This document shows, one piece after another, positions 32,924 through 41,045 of a stretch of DNA of 64,000 nucleotides. Below the pieces are notes generated by a model that saw only the letters and a program-made list of their open reading frames with translations, was not told the DNA's origin and did no database searches. Every line of letters begins with the position of its first letter. Position 1 is the stretch's first letter. A program made the translations under genes and the position numbers. Source of the DNA: Cupriavidus necator A5-1 (lineage in GTDB: Bacteria > Pseudomonadota > Gammaproteobacteria > Burkholderiales > Burkholderiaceae); NCBI RefSeq assembly GCF_000744095.1, contig NZ_JQLI01000008.1, positions 4,030,001 through 4,094,000 of the forward strand, in the 5' to 3' direction.

Positions 32924-34921
32924 ATGCCAGACATCGCCTCCCGCACCGACCTTTCCACCGCCTTGCGCACCACCCAGCTGCCGCGCCCGATCCGGCCGCT
33001 GCCGGACCAGCTCATCAGCCAGATTGCCGCCGGTGAAGTGGTCGAACGCCCGGCCTCGGTGGTCAAGGAACTGCTGGAAAACGCGCTCGACGCCGGCGCC
33101 AGGCAGCTCGGCATCCGGCTCGAAGAAGGCGGCGTGCGGCGCATCGTCATCACGGATAACGGCTGCGGCATCCCCGCCGCCGAGTTGCCGGTGGCGCTGA
33201 TGCGCCACGCCACCAGCAAGATTGCCTCGCTCGACGAACTGGAATCGGTGCTGACGCTGGGCTTCCGCGGCGAGGCGCTGGCCTCGATCGCGTCGGTTTC
33301 CCAGCTGGCGCTGACCAGCCGCACCGCGGCCGATGCCCATGCCACGCAGGTCAGTGCCGATACCGGCACGGTGCAACCCGCTTCCGGCGGGGTCGGCACC
33401 ACGGTCGACGTGCAGCACCTTTACTTCAACACGCCGGCGCGCCGAAAGTTCCTCAAATCGGAACAAACCGAACTGGGCCATTGCCTGGAGATGGTTCGGC
33501 GCGTGGCGCTGGCGCGGCCCGACGTGACCATCTCGGTCCACCACAACGGCAAGCCGCTGGAGCACTGGAACGCCGGCGACGTCGCCACCCGTACCGCGCA
33601 GGTACTGGGCAGCGACTTTGCCAAGGCGCGGCTGCCGCTGGACGAGCAGGCCGACACGCTGCACCTGTATGGCTTTGCCGGCCTGCCCACCGCCTCGCGC
33701 GGGCGCCCGGACCAGCAGTACTTCTTTGTCAACGGCCGCTTCGTGCGCGACAAGCTGCTCAACCACGCGGTGCGCAGCGCCTACCAGGACGTGCTGCATG
33801 GCGACCGCTTCCCGTCGTATGTGCTGTGCCTGGACCTGCCGCCGGAAATGGTCGACGTCAACGTGCACCCGTCGAAGATCGAAGTGCGCTTTCGCGAATC
33901 GCGCGCCGTGCACCAGTTTGTCTATCACGCGGTGCAGCGCTGCCTGGCAAGGCAGGCAGGTGAGAACGGCGACAGCCTGCATACTGACAGCGACGGCGAA
34001 ATCGGCGTGCCGCCCGGCGGGCTCGCCCCGGCCGGCGCACACGAGGCTCGGCCCGGCTATGCGGGCGGTGGCGGTGGCGGCCAATGGATCAACTACTCGG
34101 CGGCGCGCCAGACCGAACTCGGCATTGCCCAGCCGCGCCAGGCCTACCTGGGCATGGTGCGCGATGCCATCGCGCCGCCCGCACGTCCATATGGCGCGTT
34201 CCCTGGCGCCTCGGCGCAGCCCCCGGCCTGGCTTGCCGATGCGCAAGCGGCGCGAGCCGACGATCCGCCCGGCCTGCTGGACCGATTGCCGCCCGCGGAG
34301 CGCGGCGATCCGGGCGCGCCTGAAGATGCCCCCGACGACCACCCCCTCGGCTACGCCATCGCCCAGCTGCACGGCATCTACGTGCTGGCGCAGAATGCGC
34401 GCGGGCTGGTGCTGGTGGACATGCACGCTGCGCACGAACGCATCCTGTACGAGCAGATCAAGGCCGGCCTGGACGCGCGCGACCTGGCCGTGCAGCCGCT
34501 GCTGATCCCGGTCACGCTGCCCGCCAGCCCGGTCGAGATCGGCGTGACCGAGGAACACCAGGAGACGCTGACGCTGCTCGGCTTCGATATCGCGCCGGTG
34601 TCGCCCACCACGCTGGCGGTGCGCGCCGTGCCCGCGCTGCTGCAACAGGCCGATGCCGAGGCGCTGGCGCGCGACGTGCTGCGCGACCTGCACGCCTTTG
34701 GCGGCTCGCGCGTGCTGGCCGAGCGGCGCAACGAGCTGCTGGCCACGCTGGCCTGCCACAGCGCGGTGCGCGCCAACCGCAAGCTCACCGTCGAAGAAAT
34801 GAACGCGCTGCTGCGCCAGATGGAGCAGACCGAGCGCGCCGACCAGTGCAACCACGGCCGCCCCACCTGGGTGCAACTGACCGTGACCGAGCTGGACCGG
34901 CTGTTCCTGCGCGGGCAGTAA
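32924..34921 (+). CDS. mutL: DNA mismatch repair protein MutL
   Basis: MutL is the GHKL ATPase that couples MutS mismatch recognition to strand processing. The 665-residue product has ATPase motifs ELLENALDAGA, ITDNGCGIP and GFRGEALASIASV. A proline/glycine/alanine-rich linker covers about residues 350-460. The C-terminal domain has DMHAAHERILYE, which fits the endonuclease motif DQHA(X)2E(X)4E with M for Q, plus ACHSA and CNHGRPT metal-site motifs. That predicts a nicking MutL, as expected in bacteria without MutH. The ATG is 6 bp from a -10 box and has no ribosome-binding site. Confidence 0.97.
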   Translation: MPDIASRTDLSTALRTTQLPRPIRPLPDQLISQIAAGEVVERPASVVKELLENALDAGARQLGIRLEEGGVRRIVITDNGCGIPAAELPVALMRHATSKIASLDELESVLTLGFRGEALASIASVSQLALTSRTAADAHATQVSADTGTVQPASGGVGTTVDVQHLYFNTPARRKFLKSEQTELGHCLEMVRRVALARPDVTISVHHNGKPLEHWNAGDVATRTAQVLGSDFAKARLPLDEQADTLHLYGFAGLPTASRGRPDQQYFFVNGRFVRDKLLNHAVRSAYQDVLHGDRFPSYVLCLDLPPEMVDVNVHPSKIEVRFRESRAVHQFVYHAVQRCLARQAGENGDSLHTDSDGEIGVPPGGLAPAGAHEARPGYAGGGGGGQWINYSAARQTELGIAQPRQAYLGMVRDAIAPPARPYGAFPGASAQPPAWLADAQAARADDPPGLLDRLPPAERGDPGAPEDAPDDHPLGYAIAQLHGIYVLAQNARGLVLVDMHAAHERILYEQIKAGLDARDLAVQPLLIPVTLPASPVEIGVTEEHQETLTLLGFDIAPVSPTTLAVRAVPALLQQADAEALARDVLRDLHAFGGSRVLAERRNELLATLACHSAVRANRKLTVEEMNALLRQMEQTERADQCNHGRPTWVQLTVTELDRLFLRGQ

Positions 34922-34957
34922 GCCGCCGGCCCCGCCCTCTCAAACACACTGCATTCG

Positions 34958-35923
34958 ATGTCCGCCGTACCCCAAGATCCCGCCATGCATCCGCCCGTGG
35001 TCTGCCTGCTCGGCCCCACCGCCTCCGGCAAGACCGCTGCCGCGCTGGCGCTGGCCGCCGACGCGCCGGTGGAGATCATCAGCCTGGACTCGGCGCTGGT
35101 GTACCGCGAAATGGATATCGGCACGGCCAAGCCCACGCGCGAAGAACTGGCCGCCGCGCCGCACCACCTGATCGACATCATCGACCCGGCCGACAGCTAC
35201 TCGGCCGCGCAATTCGTCAGCGATGCGGAGCGATTGATTGGCGAGATCCGCGGCCGTGGCCATGTGCCGCTGATCGTCGGCGGCACCATGCTCTATTACA
35301 AGGCGCTGACCCAGGGCCTGAACGACCTGCCACAGGCCGATGCCGCGCTGCGCGCGGAGCTGGACCAGCTCGCCGCCGAGCGCGGCTGGCCGGCGCTGCA
35401 TGCGATGCTGGCCGAGGTCGACCCGGTCACCGCGGCGCGGCTCGCGCCCAACGATGCGCAGCGCATCCAGCGCGCGCTGGAGATCCACCGCCTGTCGGGC
35501 CAGCCGATGTCGGCGCTGCTCGCGCGGCAGGCCGAGGGCCGCACCTTTGCGGGCGCAGCGGACCAGCGCTACCGCGTGATTGCGCTGGAGCCGTCGGACC
35601 GGCTGGCGCTGCACGCGCGCATCGCCCAGCGCTATGACGCGATGCTGGCCGGCGGCTTTATCGAAGAAGTCGAACGGCTGCGTGCCCGCGGCGACCTGCA
35701 CCCGGGGCTGCCGTCGATCCGCTGCGTGGGCTACCGGCAGGTGTGGGAATACCTGGATGGCGAATCCGACTTTGCCACCATGCGCGAGCGCGGCATCGCC
35801 GCCACGCGGCAGTTGTGCAAGCGCCAGCTGACCTGGCTGCGGAGCACGCCCGAGCGGCTGGTGGTGGACTGCCTGGCGTCCAGCTACGTTGACCAAGTGC
35901 GCAGGCTGGCGGACTTCCATTGA
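34958..35923 (+). CDS. miaA: tRNA dimethylallyltransferase
   Basis: MiaA adds the dimethylallyl group to A37 of tRNAs reading U-starting codons. The 321-residue product has the P-loop GPTASGKTAAAL, the DSALVYREMDIGTAKPT segment, IVGGTMLYYKAL and the IRCVGYRQVWEYL region near the C-terminus. It follows mutL by 36 bp, the usual mutL-miaA order. Confidence 0.97.
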   Translation: MSAVPQDPAMHPPVVCLLGPTASGKTAAALALAADAPVEIISLDSALVYREMDIGTAKPTREELAAAPHHLIDIIDPADSYSAAQFVSDAERLIGEIRGRGHVPLIVGGTMLYYKALTQGLNDLPQADAALRAELDQLAAERGWPALHAMLAEVDPVTAARLAPNDAQRIQRALEIHRLSGQPMSALLARQAEGRTFAGAADQRYRVIALEPSDRLALHARIAQRYDAMLAGGFIEEVERLRARGDLHPGLPSIRCVGYRQVWEYLDGESDFATMRERGIAATRQLCKRQLTWLRSTPERLVVDCLASSYVDQVRRLADFH

Positions 35924-35991
35924 CGGGCAGGCAAGCCAAGTGATGCTCAGGCGATAATCGCAGTCTGTTCACTGCTGCGCAAACACCGAGC

Positions 35992-36495
35992 ATGTCCAAG
36001 CCCGCCTTCACCATCCGCCCCGCCACCGCCGCCGACAGCGAAACGCTGTTCAACCTGATCCTGGCCCTGGCCGAGTACGAGAAGCTGACGCATATCGTCG
36101 AAGCCACGCCGCGGAAGATCCAGGACGCGCTCTTCGGCGCCACGCCGCACGCCGAGGCCGTGCTGGTCGAAGTGGAGTCCGAAGGCGACCGCCAGGCGGT
36201 GGGCTTCGCCCTCTTCTTCCACAACTTCTCGACCTTCCTGGCCAAGCCCGGCCTGTATCTGGAAGACCTGTACGTCGACCCGGCCTGGCGCGGCCACGGC
36301 CTGGGCAAGGCGCTGCTCAAGCACCTCGCCGCGCTGGCGGTGGCGCGCGGCTGCGGCCGCTTCGAATGGTCGGTGCTGGACTGGAACCAGCCGTCGATCG
36401 AGTTCTACCAGGCCATGGGTGCCGACCTGCTGCCCGACTGGCGCACCTGCCGCGTGACGGGCGAGGCGCTGGCGAAGCTGGGCACGGCAAAGTAA
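35992..36495 (+). CDS. GNAT-family N-acetyltransferase
   Basis: The 167-residue product has the GNAT fold: FTIRPATAADSETLFNLI at the start, LYLEDLYVDPAWRGHGLGKALLKHLA as the acetyl-CoA site (motif A), and a final FEWSVLDWNQPSIEFYQAMGA. It resembles small amino-acid or polyamine acetyltransferases, but the substrate is not decided. A GATAAT box at 35953-35958 may be its -10. Confidence 0.9.
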   Translation: MSKPAFTIRPATAADSETLFNLILALAEYEKLTHIVEATPRKIQDALFGATPHAEAVLVEVESEGDRQAVGFALFFHNFSTFLAKPGLYLEDLYVDPAWRGHGLGKALLKHLAALAVARGCGRFEWSVLDWNQPSIEFYQAMGADLLPDWRTCRVTGEALAKLGTAK

Positions 36496-36547
36496 TACAA
36501 CCGGAAGGCAACCGGTCCACCGTCGGTGATATACACTTGACTGATTG

Positions 36548-36559
36548 CCGCCATACAAT
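36548..36559. promoter_or_regulatory. 12-bp motif upstream of the GntR gene
   Basis: CCGCCATACAAT lies 45 bp before the GntR start codon and is flanked by an inverted repeat TGCCGC-N9-GCGGCA (36546-36566). The same 12-mer is found upstream of the MHS transporter gene at 42500-42511. It may be the operator of this regulator; TACAAT could also be a -10 box. Confidence 0.5.
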
Positions 36560-36604
36560 AGCGGCACCGAATGTCTTTTTCCCGGACCGCCAACACCGAC
36601 CGTC

Positions 36605-37351
36605 ATGCCACGAATCAAAGCCGACCAGCCCGCCGCACCTGTCTCCGACGGTGCGAACGAAACCGACGCAGACAATGCGCGCGGCGCGTCGGTGGAGGAA
36701 ATCGCCGAGCGCATCCTGACCGCGATCTGGGAGCACCGGCTGCCGCCGGGCACCAAGCTGGTCGAGGAAAAGCTGGGCGGCGTATTCGGCGTGAGCCGCA
36801 CCAAGGTACGGCTGGCCTTCGGCAAACTGGCGCATGAGGGTGTGCTGACGGTGCATCCCAACCGCGGCACCTTCGTCTCCAGCCCGAGCGTGGCCGAAGC
36901 GCGCCAGGTGCTGCACTCGCGCCGCCTGCTGGAGCCCGCGCTGGTGCGCGACCTGGCCGGCGCGATCGGGCCGCAAGGCTTGCGCGCGCTGCGCGACACC
37001 ACGCGCGAGGAAGCGCAGGCGCGGGACAGCAACGACCGGCGCGCCATCATCCGGCTGTCGGGCGAATTCCACTGCCGGCTGGCGGAAATGACGGGCAACC
37101 AGTACCTGGGCAAGTACATGCGCGAGCTGTGCTCGTTGACCTGCCTGATCATCGCGCTCTATGACGCGCCGGGCGTGCCTTCATGCCCGCACCATGAACA
37201 CGACGATATCGTCGATGCGCTGGAGGCCGGCGACGGCGACCGCGCCGCGCAGCTGATGGCCGAGCATCTCGAGCATGTCGAGAGCACGCTGCGGCTGCAG
37301 GCGCCGGACGAGGAAAAGGTCGACCTGGAAGCGGTGTTCGCCGCGGTCTGA
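36605..37351 (+). CDS. GntR-family (FCD-type) transcriptional regulator
   Basis: The 248-residue product has an N-terminal winged helix (EEIAERILTAIWEHRLPPGTK, FGVSRTKVRLAFGKLAHEGVL, HPNRGTFVSSPS) and a C-terminal all-helical FCD domain (EFHCRLAEMTGNQYL and EHDDIVDALEAGDGDRAAQLM), which usually binds a small organic ligand through a metal. It faces a leftward hydantoin-type catabolic operon that ends 23 bp from it, so it is the likely local regulator. The ATG at 36605 was chosen over an upstream in-frame ATG because the latter overlaps the promoter region. Confidence 0.88.
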   Translation: MPRIKADQPAAPVSDGANETDADNARGASVEEIAERILTAIWEHRLPPGTKLVEEKLGGVFGVSRTKVRLAFGKLAHEGVLTVHPNRGTFVSSPSVAEARQVLHSRRLLEPALVRDLAGAIGPQGLRALRDTTREEAQARDSNDRRAIIRLSGEFHCRLAEMTGNQYLGKYMRELCSLTCLIIALYDAPGVPSCPHHEHDDIVDALEAGDGDRAAQLMAEHLEHVESTLRLQAPDEEKVDLEAVFAAV

Positions 37352-37373
37352 GCCGCGGCTAGTGGGAAGGCGC

Positions 37374-38117
37374 TTAGCGGTGCTCGATGCGCGCCGCCAG
37401 TGCCTCCGGCAAACCCTTGGTCGCCTTGGCATCCGGACGCCGGAACGTGCCCGCGGTAGCCTTGCGCGGCTGCAGCGCAACCAGCGCCTCGGCCTGCTTG
37501 ACGGCTGCGGCCATCTGGTCGACCACCGGCACCGCGATGCGGTCGCGCACGCGCGCGGCAAGACCTGCCAGCGGGGCGCCCGCCAGGATCACCACGTCGG
37601 CCTCATCCTCCACCACCGCGCGGTTAGCCAGCTCGACCAGCACCGCTTCCTTCTCTTCCTGCACATCCGACACCGAGGCAAAGCTCCCGTCGAGCATGCG
37701 GATGCCGGCCAGCCGGCTGCGCAGGCCGTGCATGTCCACGCACTCCTCGTACCAGGGCCCGAGCGCGCGCGCGAAGGTGACGATGGCAAAGCGCCGCCCC
37801 AGCATGCAGGCCGACAGCATGGCCGCCTCGGCCATGCCCACCACCGGCAGGTCGAACAGTTCGCGCGCGCCCATCAGGCCGGGGTCGCCGAAGGCGGCAA
37901 TGATGGCGGCGTCGAACTGGCTGTGGTGCTCGGCCAGCATTTCCAGTGCGATGGCACCGCCGATCTGGGCCTCGGCGCGCGTGGCGATATAGGGCACGCC
38001 GCGGCTGGCGGTCAGCGGCACCAGTTCGGTACCGGGCGCGGCCGCGGCGGTGGCGGCGTGCATCAGCCGCTCGGTGATGCCCTCGCTGGTATTGGGGTTG
38101 AGAACGAGGATTCGCAT
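37374..38117 (-). CDS. Asp/Glu/hydantoin racemase-family protein lacking the usual cysteines
   Basis: The 247-residue product begins MRILVLNPNTSEGITERLM and has FGDPGLMGARELFDLPVVGMAEAAM, both typical of hydantoin and allantoin racemases. The family normally uses two cysteines, one just before FGDPG and one in an LGCAG segment. Here those positions read IIAAFGDPG and ILAGAPLAG, so both appear replaced. It may therefore be a non-racemase member or use another mechanism. It lies 5 bp after the amidase gene in a hydantoinase operon. The frame is open further upstream, but the ATG at 38117 starts the fold. Confidence 0.82.
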   Translation of the reverse strand: MRILVLNPNTSEGITERLMHAATAAAAPGTELVPLTASRGVPYIATRAEAQIGGAIALEMLAEHHSQFDAAIIAAFGDPGLMGARELFDLPVVGMAEAAMLSACMLGRRFAIVTFARALGPWYEECVDMHGLRSRLAGIRMLDGSFASVSDVQEEKEAVLVELANRAVVEDEADVVILAGAPLAGLAARVRDRIAVPVVDQMAAAVKQAEALVALQPRKATAGTFRRPDAKATKGLPEALAARIEHR

Positions 38118-38122
38118 ATCGG

Positions 38123-39517
38123 TTATCCGGCAGGATTGAGCAGCGGCGCCAGCAGGCTTTCGGCCAGCCGCGCGGCAGCCAGCACGCTGCGGTCGGCGCC
38201 GCGCGGGCCGGCGATCTGCAGGCCCACCGGCAGGCCGTCGCGGCCGCTGCCGCAAGGCACCGAGATCGCCGGTGCCAGCGCATGGTTGAAGAACGGGGTG
38301 AACACCGCGTGGGCGCGCGGCTCCACCGCGACGCCGCCGATCCGCTCCGGGCCGAGCCGATCATTGCGCCAGGCCACACACGGCGTGGTCGGGCACAGCA
38401 GCAGGTCGTAGCGGGTAAAGAACCCGGCCACCGTCAGCGCGATCTGGTGGCTGGCTTCGCGGGCACGCGCCACGTCGGCGCCGGTCCAGGCAAGGCCGCG
38501 TTCGATCTGGCGCGCGATATCGGGATCGAACACATCGGGATCGCGGCGCCATGGCTCGCCGTAGAGATTGGCCAGGCCCACATGCTGCAGCGGCATCAGC
38601 GCGGCCTCGTCGGCGCCGGCGGGCCATTGCGGGTCGGCCCGCTCGATGGTCAGGCCCGCGGCCTGCAAGCGCGCCACGGCCTGCTCGAAGGCCTGCGCGA
38701 CGTCGTCGTCGACCGGCGTGTCGAGGCCCAGCCGCGGGCTCACGGCGATCTTCAGCGTATGCAGCGGCCGCGCGGCGCCCGGCGTGAACCCGAGCGTATC
38801 GGGATCGCGCGCATCGGCGCCGGCCAGCGCCTCGAACATCAGCTCCGCATCGGCCACCGTGCGCGTGATCGGCGCGATCACCTGGATGCCGTTGAAGGCA
38901 TGGGGAAAGCCGACCGAGTCGGGAATCGCGCCGTAGGAAGGCTTGAAGCCGACCACGCCGGCATGCGCGGGCGGGCGCCGGCTGGAGCCGCCGCCATCGG
39001 TGCCCAGCGCCAGCGGCGCCATACCGGCGGCGACCGCCACCGCGCAGCCGCCCGACGAACCGCCGGCGGTGAGCGTGGCATCGAGCGGATGGTGCGTCAG
39101 GCCATAGACCTTGTTGGTGGTCAGGCCCTTGCAGGCGAACTCGGAGGTATTGCCCATGCCGAGCACGATCGCGCCCGCCCGTCGCAGGCGCTCGACGGCA
39201 ATGGCATCGGCCGGCGCGACAAAGTCGCGGTACAGCTGCGAGCCCTGGGTGACGCGGCGGCCCTGGCTCCAGATCACGTCCTTGACGATCACCGGAACGC
39301 CTGCCAGCAGCGGGCGTTCGCCCTGCGCCAGGCGCGCGCGCAGTTGCGCCAGGTCGGCGTCGACCAGGTCCTGGCGTTGTTCGAAGACGGCGTTCAACTG
39401 GTCGTTGCGCGCCGCGATGCGGGCCTGGAAGGCAGCGACCACCTCGGCGGGGTCGAGGCGGCCAGCGACGACGCGGCCGGCGATGGTGGCGGCGTCCAGG
39501 CGGTTAGTCAGTTCCAT
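38123..39517 (-). CDS. Amidase (amidase-signature family)
   Basis: The product of about 464 residues hydrolyses an amide bond with a Ser-cisSer-Lys triad. From the ATG at 39517 these are K79 (VIVKDVIWSQ), S154 (AGGSSGG) and S178 (GTDGGGSSRRPP). It most resembles GatA/AtzE-like amidases. In a hydantoinase operon it could cleave a carbamoyl amino acid or another ring-opened amide, but this is inference. A TTG six codons upstream (39535) is an alternative start; neither has a clear ribosome-binding site. It is 25 bp downstream of the hydantoinase gene. Confidence 0.88.
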   Translation of the reverse strand: MELTNRLDAATIAGRVVAGRLDPAEVVAAFQARIAARNDQLNAVFEQRQDLVDADLAQLRARLAQGERPLLAGVPVIVKDVIWSQGRRVTQGSQLYRDFVAPADAIAVERLRRAGAIVLGMGNTSEFACKGLTTNKVYGLTHHPLDATLTAGGSSGGCAVAVAAGMAPLALGTDGGGSSRRPPAHAGVVGFKPSYGAIPDSVGFPHAFNGIQVIAPITRTVADAELMFEALAGADARDPDTLGFTPGAARPLHTLKIAVSPRLGLDTPVDDDVAQAFEQAVARLQAAGLTIERADPQWPAGADEAALMPLQHVGLANLYGEPWRRDPDVFDPDIARQIERGLAWTGADVARAREASHQIALTVAGFFTRYDLLLCPTTPCVAWRNDRLGPERIGGVAVEPRAHAVFTPFFNHALAPAISVPCGSGRDGLPVGLQIAGPRGADRSVLAAARLAESLLAPLLNPAG

Positions 39518-39560
39518 ATTGGCAGTGTCGGTCAAAGCTTCAGCAAGGCAAAGGCGGTCT

Positions 39561-41009
39561 TTACAAGCTGCCGCCGGAAGTCCGGTAGCGCGGCCGCGCC
39601 ATTTCCGGCAGCGCGCACGGCAGGAACTGCCCGTGGCCGGCCTCGGCGCGCACCTCGCCCTCGTGCGCCACCACCTTGCCGCGCACCAGCGTGGTCACCG
39701 GCCAGCCGGTCACGCGCATGCCTTCGTACGGGGTGTAGTCGACCGAGTGGTGCAGGTCGGTGTTGCGGATCACCACTTCGCGCTGCGGGTCCCAGATCGC
39801 CAGATCGGCATCGGCGCCGATGGCAATGGTGCCCTTGCGCGGATGCAGGCCATACAGCTTGGCGGGATTGGTCGAGGTCAGCGCGACAAACTGGTTGACC
39901 GAGATGCGCCCGCCATTCACCCCAGCAGAGAACAGCAGCGGCAGCCGCGTTTCCAGCCCCGGGATGCCATTGGGGATGTACTGGAACGGCACTTCCTTGC
40001 CGCCGGGCATCTTGCCCTGCGGGTCCTCGTAGCGGAACGGTGCGTGGTCGGACGAGAAGATCGTGAACAGACCGTCGCCCAGTCCGTCCCAGATCACCTC
40101 CTGGTTGCTGCGGTCGCGCGGCGGCGGGCTGCACACGCACTTGGCGCCGTGGTAGCCGGGCTGGTCGAGGTCGTCGGCGGTCAAGAACAGGTACTGCGGG
40201 CAGGTCTCGGCAAAGATCTTCATGCCGCGGTTGCGCGCCCAGCGGATCTGCTCGACCGCTTCCTTGCCGGACACATGCACGATCAGGATCGGCACGTCGA
40301 CCAGTTCCGAGAAGGTGATGGCGCGATGGGTGGCCTCGCGCTCGATCGCCATTGGCCGGGCCAGCGCGTGGAAACGTGGCGCGGTATTGCCGGCGGCCTC
40401 CAGCTTCTCGGTCAGCCAGGCGATGCAGTCCGAGTTCTCGGCATGCACCATCACCAGCGCACCTTCCTGGCGCGCCACCGACAGCACGTCGAGGATCTCG
40501 CGGTCGTTCAGCTTGAGGTCGTCGTAGGTCATGTAGACCTTGAACGAGGAATAGCCCTCGCGGATCAGCCCCGGCAGCTCGTCGCGCAACACCGCCTCGG
40601 TGGGATCGGCCACGATCAGGTGGAAGGCGTAGTCGACCACCGCCTTGCCGTCGGCGCGCTGGTGGTAATCGTTCACCGCGGCACGCAGCGAATGGCCCTT
40701 CTCCTGCGCGGCGAACGGGATCATGGTAGTGGTCCCGCCGCAGGCCGCCGAGACCGAGCCGGTGCGGAAGTCGTCGGCCATCCTGAGGCCGTCCGGCATC
40801 GGCTGGTCCAGGTGGCAGTGCGCATCGACGCCGCCCGGCAATACCAGCTTGCCGCTGGCGTCGATGGTCTGCGCGGCGTCGCCCAGGTCATGGCCGAGCT
40901 GCGCGATGCGGCCGCCGGCGATGCCGATATCGCACTGCATGGTGTCGCTGGCGGTCACCACGGTGCCGTTGCGGATGATCAGGTCGAACTGTTTCACGAT
41001 ACTGCTCAC
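39561..41009 (-). CDS. D-hydantoinase / dihydropyrimidinase
   Basis: The 482-residue product is a cyclic amidohydrolase that opens hydantoin or dihydropyrimidine rings. It has the metal ligands H64 and H66 (VDAHCHLDQ), the carbamylated lysine K157 (SSFKVYM), H189 (MVHAEN), a later histidine (LIVHVSGKEA) and the aspartate in FSSDHAPF. The longest frame starts at a GTG without a ribosome-binding site; a second GTG four codons later gives MKQFDLIIRNGTVV and is equally likely. The gene sits between the transporter and the amidase on one strand, so this is a catabolic operon for a cyclic ureide or imide. Confidence 0.92.
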   Translation of the reverse strand: MSSIVKQFDLIIRNGTVVTASDTMQCDIGIAGGRIAQLGHDLGDAAQTIDASGKLVLPGGVDAHCHLDQPMPDGLRMADDFRTGSVSAACGGTTTMIPFAAQEKGHSLRAAVNDYHQRADGKAVVDYAFHLIVADPTEAVLRDELPGLIREGYSSFKVYMTYDDLKLNDREILDVLSVARQEGALVMVHAENSDCIAWLTEKLEAAGNTAPRFHALARPMAIEREATHRAITFSELVDVPILIVHVSGKEAVEQIRWARNRGMKIFAETCPQYLFLTADDLDQPGYHGAKCVCSPPPRDRSNQEVIWDGLGDGLFTIFSSDHAPFRYEDPQGKMPGGKEVPFQYIPNGIPGLETRLPLLFSAGVNGGRISVNQFVALTSTNPAKLYGLHPRKGTIAIGADADLAIWDPQREVVIRNTDLHHSVDYTPYEGMRVTGWPVTTLVRGKVVAHEGEVRAEAGHGQFLPCALPEMARPRYRTSGGSL

Positions 41010-41045
41010 GAGAAGATTGGTACTGCCGCTTTCCTTGGTCCGGAT

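Noticed and set aside
32792..34876. Long leftward open frame antisense to mutL
   Set aside because: Codon pattern of GC-rich DNA keeps the antisense frame open; the protein is low in complexity and mutL is certain. Only the 3' end is a gene (dedA).
34923..34957. Separate promoter for miaA
   Set aside because: The 36-bp gap after mutL shows no -10/-35 pair; operon expression is simpler.
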